Assembly: GCF_011075055.1 (NCBI RefSeq)
Contig: NC_058147.1
Span: 14,260,001-14,324,000, forward strand
Direction: 5' to 3'
From: Mangifera indica
Lineage: Eukaryota > Streptophyta > Magnoliopsida > Sapindales > Anacardiaceae
DNA length: 64,000 nt
Part shown: positions 57,136 to 64,000 of the stretch, piece by piece
Layout: the number at the start of each line of letters is the position of its first letter
Position numbering within the stretch: the first letter of the stretch is position 1
Program-made: the position numbers and the translations under genes
Notes under the pieces: model-generated
Databases searched by the model: none
What the model was told of the DNA's origin: nothing
The model's input: only the letters and a program-made list of their open reading frames with translations

Positions 57136-58131
57136 CAAGTGTACATCCGGCTTACCAACCTTTACACCTAAGCTTGTAACTTGGTACACTCAGTTTTTAG
57201 CTTGTGTATTTCTAAGCTTAGCAAATTTACATCTAATCTTCAATGCTTCTTCAAATGTACACACCCCAAATTTCTCTTATATATGTAACTCAATTTCAAG
57301 TAAGCATCAAATGAACGTCTACAAAAGTGCAATGTACACCTAATCATAGGCATATTTTGAGACATGTATCTTCGTTCATTATGCTATTTCACACATTTGT
57401 AATTTTAAGAATTATTCAGATATAGTCCGTTCATAAAGCACAAGAAAAACTGAATTGTTGGGAAGTCTGCTCAAGATTGAAAATGTCAATTACACCTATA
57501 CAAGTATAAAGTTTGCTTATACATCATTGTATTTAATGAGAAAAATGCCATTTTTGCCTGTACAGATGGATACTTCTCCATGTCCAATATTAATGTCAAC
57601 CTTTCCAACCATCTAAGATTATAAAATGAAGCTTCTTTAAGTTGGAATAGGCTATAGATCATACATGTAAAATTATATACTCTTTTTCTCCTTCAAAATT
57701 CTCTTCAAAGCTCACAACTCACTTATTTGAGAAAAACATTTGTGCTTAATCTTTGTATCAGCCTTTGTGAGACATTATTAATCAATATTTTCTTTATTTG
57801 ATCTTTGTTAGGCAAAATCCCAGATAAAATATTGTATTGGGTGCACTCTCAAATCAATTAGTGTACTTGGACAAAATCTAGAAGAACTATTATAAAGGGA
57901 TGTTATCTTTACAAGTAAAATTCAGGCCAATTGCTTGAAAAATGGATATAGAAGGCTTGGAAGAGAAAGTTGTAAACCACTATAAATCTTGAGGCTTTTT
58001 ATTTGTTACTCTTACTTTTATGTTTATTGCTTACAGTTGAGTATATTGTTGAAATTACTTGTGTAAAAAATTTAATTTGTATTAAGTTTGAAATAATCCT
58101 ATTCACGCCCCTTCTAGGATTATATTAGCCA

Positions 58132-59587
58132 TTAGGGTGTTTTCATCCTTTTATGCAAGACTTCCTCATTTATAGGAATATGTAGTCATAACCTCATGCA
58201 CAGTCGTGCTTGTCCTCTACAAAGTCATACCAATAAAACTATGTGCATACAATTTTAATTACACAATTGGGTATATAGATAATATATTATTATATGATTG
58301 GGTAATTTTTAATTATAGATAAAGTAACACACAATTACATGATGACACATTATCTAGATACCAAATTATGTACTTAAAATTATGTGCATATAGCATCGTT
58401 TATAGTCATATATGTTTGCAAATGAACGACTATTTTCTTCTCACGTGTTGTATGTTGATCTAAGGGTATATTTATCTTTTCATCCTAATGTATGATTTTG
58501 TATCAATTTGTATGTTCGTTTATCATGACCTATCCTATATGTTACAAATAGTCATACATGTCCTCTATACGTTGTCTATTAGTCATTGGTGTCTTTAAGC
58601 TAATTGATGTATGATCAAGCATGTCTTAATGCATGACCAAACAACGTGTATGAAAAATACATTTTACATGTGTCATGCTTGCGTTTGTTAGTGGGACGAT
58701 CAAGCATTCATGTTTGGAACATTATTTCATGTACATTTTCCCCTTAATTCTAAACCAAAACATTTTTTATTCACTCTACACTGATCTGAACATGTTTCTT
58801 GGCTTCAAAACATTATAAAACTATGCCAAAATTTATGGATCAAAGTTCAAAAACCATTTCTAAGCATAACCTTCAAAGTTTTTGACAAAACACCAAGTAC
58901 ATATACATACATACATAAATACACACACACATGTATGTATATGTATGTATGACTTGACTCCTTGTCTCAATGTTATTATATTTATATTAATATGTATATC
59001 AATACTTCATATGTTATCCTTTTACTGGGCAACTTTTTCGATTACATCAAGATGAACATTAGAATCTAAACCATATCAGTGCATCAAATAACAAAAAGCA
59101 TAACAAAACATAAATTATGAATTGATTAAGTTTATAAACATAAGCGAAACATCTCTTACTTGTTTTTTGTGCTTGATGATTTGATGTTAAAATTAGGACT
59201 TGACATCTTTAAAATAACTTCTGATCACCAAATTGTCTCTCTATAATAGCAAGTCTCTCTCTCACTTTTTAGGATATGTGATATTTGTGCAATTATATGT
59301 CTTATATGTTTTTTTATCAAACCGAAACCAAATGTATAGGAGTGCACTTGTCAAGCACAATAATGCATCCCATTAAAAATTCATACATGGCACGTTATAT
59401 ATTTATTTGATATGGTATTGAATGATCAAATGCACACCTTTAATGCATAACCGTTCATCATCTTAAATTTTTCTTTTCACACTTTACCAAATTAATAATT
59501 CACGCCACATTTAAAAATAACCTCAAATAAACATAAAAAAATAAAAACAAAATTACCCTTAAAACATATATACCTATAGGTGTTACA
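58132..59587 (-). repeat. gypsy LTR, probably the 5' LTR of element B
   Basis: On the minus strand it begins TGTAACACCTATAGGTATAT at 59587, the same edge as element B at 35765 (TATAACACCTATAG). The adjoining 150 bp align with 35601-35765. It lies on the outer side of the cluster, as expected for the 5' LTR of B. It contains ACACGTGTATG-type palindromic words (58640-58680), a CATACATA/GTATGTAT microsatellite (58905-58948) and a MITE (58239-58393). The left limit is approximate. Confidence 0.6.
58239..58393. mobile_element. 155-bp MITE in the terminal LTR
   Basis: The ends are inverted copies of about 45 bp. The left end begins CTATGTGCATACAATTTTAA. The right end, reverse-complemented, begins CTATATGCACATAATTTTAA, and both continue to TAGATAAT. 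The centre is AT-rich. The flanks (AAAA, CATC) do not give a clear target duplication, so the superfamily is not assigned. Confidence 0.72.
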
Positions 59588-61730
59588 ATAGAGTCATTGT
59601 GATTTAACGATATGAGAAGGTTAATTGAGGTGGTGATTGTGAGTGAAGAGGATAGTAGTGATGGCGAATATGGGATAAAGTGAGAAAAAAGTGAGGGAGG
59701 AGAAAAAACAAATGCAAAAAAATAATAATAATAACAATAAATATTTAAAATTAATTTTGGATATTTTTAATTTTAATAAAAATAAGGATATATTGGTAAT
59801 TGATATTTATATTAAATATTATCAATAATTTATATTTTTTGGGTAACGAGAAACCCCACTCGAGTCAGACCACCCCTTCAAAACAGAGCCAACCACACCG
59901 ACTAGGTCAAACCCAAGGTCCATTGATCGATCTCATAACCATTAAACCAAGTAAGACAAAAGTTTGATACTGAAATGTCGTCAGAGGAGACCCATGTGCT
60001 CATATTTATGAACCTAGTTAGTAAAAACGTGAATTATTCACGTTCTTGCTTTATTCATGTTTTAAACATGACATTCTAAATTTTGAACCTAAAATGTATT
60101 AAACACGTATTTTGCACATATTCTGTATTAAACACATATTTTGTCGATTTATATGTTTTCCATTTTTTATGATTTTATAAAGAAATTCAAAACGAAGTCA
60201 TTTCGATGGCCAAGTTTGAAGTATGATAATATTCCTTGCATTTTCAATTAATTACCATAATATAATAACTATATAAAACAAAAAACTCAATTTTTTGTCT
60301 TCTTGTACTTACGAAGTATGTTGTTCAAATATTGGGTCAACCTTTTAGCACTTCATCATGTGAGAGAAATTAGAGTGCCTTTGAAGTTGTTAAAAAAAAA
60401 AGAAAAAATGAATAGATTGTTACATGAAATGCTAGACATACTAGTGTATGTGAGGATGAACACGATGATAATGGATCAACTCACCTCTATGATGACTTGC
60501 AACTTGGAATTTATAGATCTTGATAATTTAGGAGAGCTTCCAAACTAGGCGTGAGCTAAATACCCAACTGAAATCAAAACTGTCAGGCGCCTAGATTATG
60601 GTTTTAGATAGCAACTAGAATCCGCTTACCTCAGGTTGGTTTTAGTTCTAATTCTTTGGAACCAATAGGTTCTAGGTCCAATTCCAGTTCCAGTTCCAAA
60701 CACTTAAGAATCGAAACCGAGGGTAGAAACCCAATCTAATACACAACAAGCCGATCCCTTCATCATCAATCATTGACTATGAATATCTAACTGATTAAAC
60801 CACTACAAACCTCTTTTTTTCTTCCCTAGAAAATCAAGAAATAAAAAAATTATAAGAAGCATGTAAAGATTAAAAGCAATAGCACCATGCCAAGATTGAT
60901 CTTGATGGGAGAAGAATGACATTAAATGGCCTTTGCTTTGCATTAAATGTCAAGAATAGGAGTAGTCACAAGTCTCCTTTATCACTCAAATTCATTACCT
61001 TCTAACAAATTGAAAACTTCTTCTTCTTCTACTTTCTATTATAGAAATAACATAAAATGCCATTTACTACTACTTCTTTTTGTTCTCTTATTTTCCCATG
61101 GATAAGTTTATCCTTTGCTATCAGAAAAATTTTTAATACCACCTCATTTGCACCGAAATTTAAACCTTCAAACCTTAAAAGTAAAAATAGCCCTTTTAGA
61201 AATTTTTAGTTGTCGGTTTTAGGTAGCAACCAAACCCTACCTAGAACCGACCATCTTGGTTCCAAGTAGGAACCTATTTTAAAAGGGACCGATTATGGTT
61301 CCTATTTTTAGGAACTGACCGGTTTCTATTTTGGTTCCGGTTATAATTCTGGTTCCCTGTTTTTTAATAAGATAACCAAAGCCACTCACCCTTATTCCAA
61401 ACTATGAAAAATTCATATAGACAAAGATTCTAATTGTACACTAGCCGCTGGCTTACATATATGACATGATAAATTATGATGATCTTTCTTGGTTGGATGG
61501 TGCTCCTTCTTGAGTTTATATTGTTTATTTATATATATTGTGTTATTGAATACAATTTGAATCTTGGTTGTGATATGTGTTTGAAACTATTGAATTTTTG
61601 TTTTTTGGATATTGAAACTCTTGTTTGATTATGTTTTTGTAGTTTGAATCTTATCTATGTTATATGTTTGTAATTCGAATATTGTTTATCTTATGTGTAC
61701 TTGAGAGTTAAGACTATAACTGAATCTTGG

Positions 61731-61778
<48 letters not shown>

Positions 61779-62299
61779 AAGAGTCTTGATACTATAATTT
61801 GAATCTTGATTATGTACTATGATATATTATGTTTAATAGTCAATTAGATAGTTTACATTTGATATTAATTTTGACTAAGAGATTGTGAAAAGTGATAAAA
61901 TTATTATTGATATTGTCATATTTTTATAAACATATTATTGTTGATATGTCATATTAAACTCATATATACATGTTAAATATCTTTTTCGTATCCGAATTTT
62001 TTGACCTTTTTTTACAAACGTATTTTTCACCATTTGTCATATTATACGCATATGTTTTCCATATCTTTTTTTTTCATTCCCGTATTTACTAATTAGATTT
62101 ATGGAGTCTTCTTTTTTGTTATTCAAATTATCCCTTCGGGATAATATTTTATATTTTTGCTAAAAGGTAAACTAGTAATTTGTAAGGAAACCAAACAGTT
62201 TATACCAACATAATTGACAAACTAGAGAAAAAATGGACTTTCAAACATAAACGGTGAAAAATTGTTTTTACATCAAAATTTGGCTGAAAAATAGTTATT
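59588..62299. other. intergenic region with repeat remnants
   Basis: No supported gene. Between 60580 and 61370 the sequence is rich in GGTTCC/GGAACC words. A diverged direct repeat (GGTTTTAGATAGCAACTAGA at 60600, GGTTTTAGGTAGCAACCAAA at 61217) lies about 617 bp apart, consistent with a decayed small transposon. The open frame at 60303-60548 is not recognised. The stretch 59830-60000 is unusually C-rich but shows no frame or RNA fold that I recognise. Confidence 0.45.
61731..61777. repeat. (AT)n(GT)n microsatellite
   Basis: A run of AT dinucleotides (61731-61744) passes directly into about 16 GT dinucleotides. It is the longest simple repeat in the window and would be a likely length polymorphism. 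Confidence 0.95.
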
Positions 62300-62373
62300 T
62301 CATCAATTTAAAATTATTTAATTATATAATGAGACATAATCATTAGTACATAACTTAGTTATCATTATTAATT
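62300..62373 (+). repeat. second copy of the permease promoter segment, left part
   Basis: It aligns with about 16740-16807, upstream of the permease (CATCAATTTAAAATTATTTA against TATCAATTCAAAATTATTTA), and ends in TTATTAATT, the left target duplication of MITE 2. Confidence 0.65.
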
Positions 62374-63026
62374 AGCTGAAAGACTTGTTCCCATGCAAGG
62401 TTTGATGTAATTCCAAAGTGTCCTTGTCATCGACTATACTCATTTTCCCTCCCAACTTATTTCTCTCTGCCGATCAAACCCTTCATCTTCATTTGAGATG
62501 AAGATGAATGATTTTCATCTTAGACGAAGACTATTTGTTTTTGTCTTACACGAAGACATTTTATCTCTGTTTGAGACGAAGACTCTTAGTCTTTGTCTTA
62601 GATGAAGACATTTTGTCTTTGTCTAAAATGAAGATATCCTACCTCCATTTTAAACGAAGATGAGGCTCTTCATCGACAAAAGGGGTGGGATGGAATGATT
62701 GCCGATTAAGGGAGAAGAAGAAGGGAAGGCTGGTCGATGGCTGGGAAGGATAAGTCGCCAAAGAGAAGGAGAAAAAACCTTACAGGAGAAATTGTTACTT
62801 TTCAAACTTTGGGTGGGGGGTAAATTGTTAGATTTTATAATTAAAAGGGAAAAAATGATAAAACTTTAGTTTTTTAAAATTTTTTATTAAATAATGATTT
62901 TGTCCTTAACTTTAATTAAAAATTTTAATAGAATTTGACTTATATATGAAATTTTAGATTTTTGAAAATTAATAGGTGTGAGTTTGGAATTACATCTAAC
63001 TTTAGTTGCAAACAAGTCTTTTGGCC
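62374..63026. mobile_element. MULE-type MITE 2, inserted in the duplicated promoter segment
   Basis: The left end reads AGCTGAAAGACTTGTTCCCA. The right end, reverse-complemented, reads GGCCAAAAGACTTGTTTGCA, and both go on to GATGTAATTCCAAA. TTATTAATT flanks both sides (62365-62373 and 63027-63035). The paralogous DNA at 16799-16807 has a single uninterrupted TTATTAATT, a true empty site. The right end (GGCCAAAAGACTT) resembles that of MITE 1 (GGCCAAAGGACTT), so the two may be one family. No transposase frame was seen. Confidence 0.88.
62491..62660. repeat. GAAGAC/GTCTTC tandem repeat inside MITE 2
   Basis: About four or five units of roughly 38-40 bp repeat the pattern GA(C/T)GAAGACATTTTGTCTTTGTCT with variation. 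Because GAAGACA and TGTCTT alternate, the array can also fold on itself. Confidence 0.75.
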
Positions 63027-63035
63027 TTATTAATT

Positions 63036-63244
63036 CATATAGGTTTATCAAAGTAATGATAACAATAACATTAAGGTTCCTCACACTTAAGCTAAAGAAA
63101 CCACTACAGTATAACATTTTTTTATTTATAAATTATTTCTTAAGTTAAATTATTAAACATATTTCTAATTTTATTTTTCATGCACACTTTTGATTCTTCA
63201 ATTTTATGTAAACATACACTTAATAAAACTAAAATATTTTTTAG
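63036..63244 (+). repeat. second copy of the permease promoter segment, right part
   Basis: It aligns with 16808-17010 (CTTAAGCTAAAGAA, TTTATTTATAAATTATTTCT and TTTTGATTCTTCAATTTTAT with few changes). Similarity ends about 250 bp before the point that would match the permease start codon. No permease exon is visible between 63245 and 64000. Confidence 0.82.
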
Positions 63245-64000
63245 AAATGAAACAATTTTTTAATAAAGAACAAAGTTTTGCATGGGGTATTAATATTTTT
63301 GCTTTAATTTAATTTAAGATGTATTTTTTTTATTTTCCACGTCAATAAAAATAACAAAAAATTGAGAATTAATTATAAAGTGTAATGAAATTAATAATGA
63401 TGACCTGAGTTCACCCATTAGGGCAAATGTAGAAGTAAAATGTCTAGTTAGTATATGTGAGAACAGAAACAAAACAATATAAAAATTATATGAGTATAAT
63501 ATAATAAATGATGAAAAATATGTTTGTAAGAAAATAGTTATAAAATCCAAGTACAGAACGTATATATATGAATTTAATATGACATATTATCAATAATGCA
63601 TTTCTAAAAATACGGTAATATCAATAATAATTTTAGTATTTTTTATATATCTTCTGGTTAACAATTCAAATATAAAGAATCTAATTGACTATCAAACCTA
63701 ATATAATATAATATATAATATAGATTTAATCATCATAAAAAATTATTAGAAGAAATTAAGAATTTGGATGGCAAAAAATTAGGGTTTTGTTTATGATATT
63801 ATGATAATTAATTAAAAATATAAGAAATATTTTCATACTTTAAAAATTCTTAACAAACGGAAAATGTGAAAAAGGGTAAAATTACGTATTTAATATGAAA
63901 AATAGATAAAATAAGCTTTTAATTGTTTTGAATTTAAAAATTCGAAATGATATATTTAAAACACAAATTAAACGTAAATAATTTATCTTTTTACTAGGTA
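63245..64000. other. AT-rich DNA at the right edge, no gene seen
   Basis: Almost pure A/T with many TAATATAATAT words. No splice-compatible permease exon or transposon end was recognised. It may be the intergenic side of a neighbouring locus. Confidence 0.5.

Larger units (their letters stand above)
50483..58131 (+). repeat. copia-like LTR fragment 'K', split by Athila element E
   Basis: Two pieces, 50483-50623 and 57136-58131, join across element E as ...CTTCAAG|TGTACATCC.... Both carry the recurring word GTACACCTAG or close variants (about ten times, near 50484-50607 and 57140-57345). The right end (CCTATTCACGCCCCTTCTAGG near 58098-58118) resembles the end of the solo LTR at 7730-7763, which supports a Sirevirus-like LTR. 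No primer site follows and no target duplication was found. It may be a solo or truncated LTR. Confidence 0.5.

Noticed and set aside
60303..60548. 81-codon open frame as a gene
   Set aside because: No family recognised, no splice context or promoter signal, and length compatible with chance. Left unannotated as coding.
63314..63550. Hydrophobic 78-codon minus-strand frame as an exon of a second permease
   Set aside because: The residues show none of the conserved AAP blocks, and the sequence is simple AT-rich DNA.

Overview
This window is nuclear DNA of a flowering plant, most likely a eudicot. It is very AT-rich. It holds one spliced gene of the plant amino acid permease (AAP) family, and most of the rest is decayed LTR retrotransposons of plant types: chromodomain Ty3/gypsy, Athila-type Ty3/gypsy and Ty1/copia. 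MULE-type miniature elements are also present. No prokaryotic, plastid or rRNA/tRNA signature was seen. The species cannot be named from the sequence.

Layout. 1-2290: remnant of a minus-strand chromovirus (gag plus LTR pieces). 2291-3699: AT-rich DNA with short direct repeats. 3709-4444: a MULE-type MITE with a 9-bp target duplication. 4480-16054: a second MULE-like foldback element, also with a 9-bp duplication. It was split by a plus-strand gypsy element (5423-15884, duplication GATAC), whose 5' LTR was in turn split by a copia-type solo LTR (6321-7763, duplication AAATA). 16064-17258: promoter region of the permease. 17259-24686: the permease gene, six exons, 460 codons, open throughout, with a 5.2-kb first intron full of small repeats.

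24772-59587 is a retrotransposon cluster that starts only 86 bp after the permease stop codon. It begins with two gypsy LTR fragments in opposite orientation (24772-27755), followed by a minus-strand copia element (27756-35600). Next come pieces of a minus-strand gypsy, 'B' (35601-37587, 47102-47584 and probably an LTR at 58132-59587). B is split by a nearly complete minus-strand gypsy, 'C' (37588-47101, duplication CGTAT/CATAT), and cut off by a copia piece, 'D' (47585-50482). A copia-like LTR (50483-50623 plus 57136-58131) was split by an Athila-type element, 'E' (50624-57135). Every polyprotein carries stops, frameshifts or lost catalytic residues, so none looks autonomous.

59588-64000: intergenic DNA with a small repeat block, an (AT)n(GT)n microsatellite, a third MULE-type MITE (62374-63026) and a segment (about 62300-63244) that duplicates the DNA just upstream of the permease. 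The copy near the permease keeps the empty site of that MITE. This suggests a local duplication of the permease locus, with a partner gene possibly beyond the right edge.

Nothing here amounts to a new biological system. The most informative content is the readable insertion history (three-level nesting with target duplications and empty sites), the MULE-type elements close to two copies of one promoter, and an intact permease packed between transposons.
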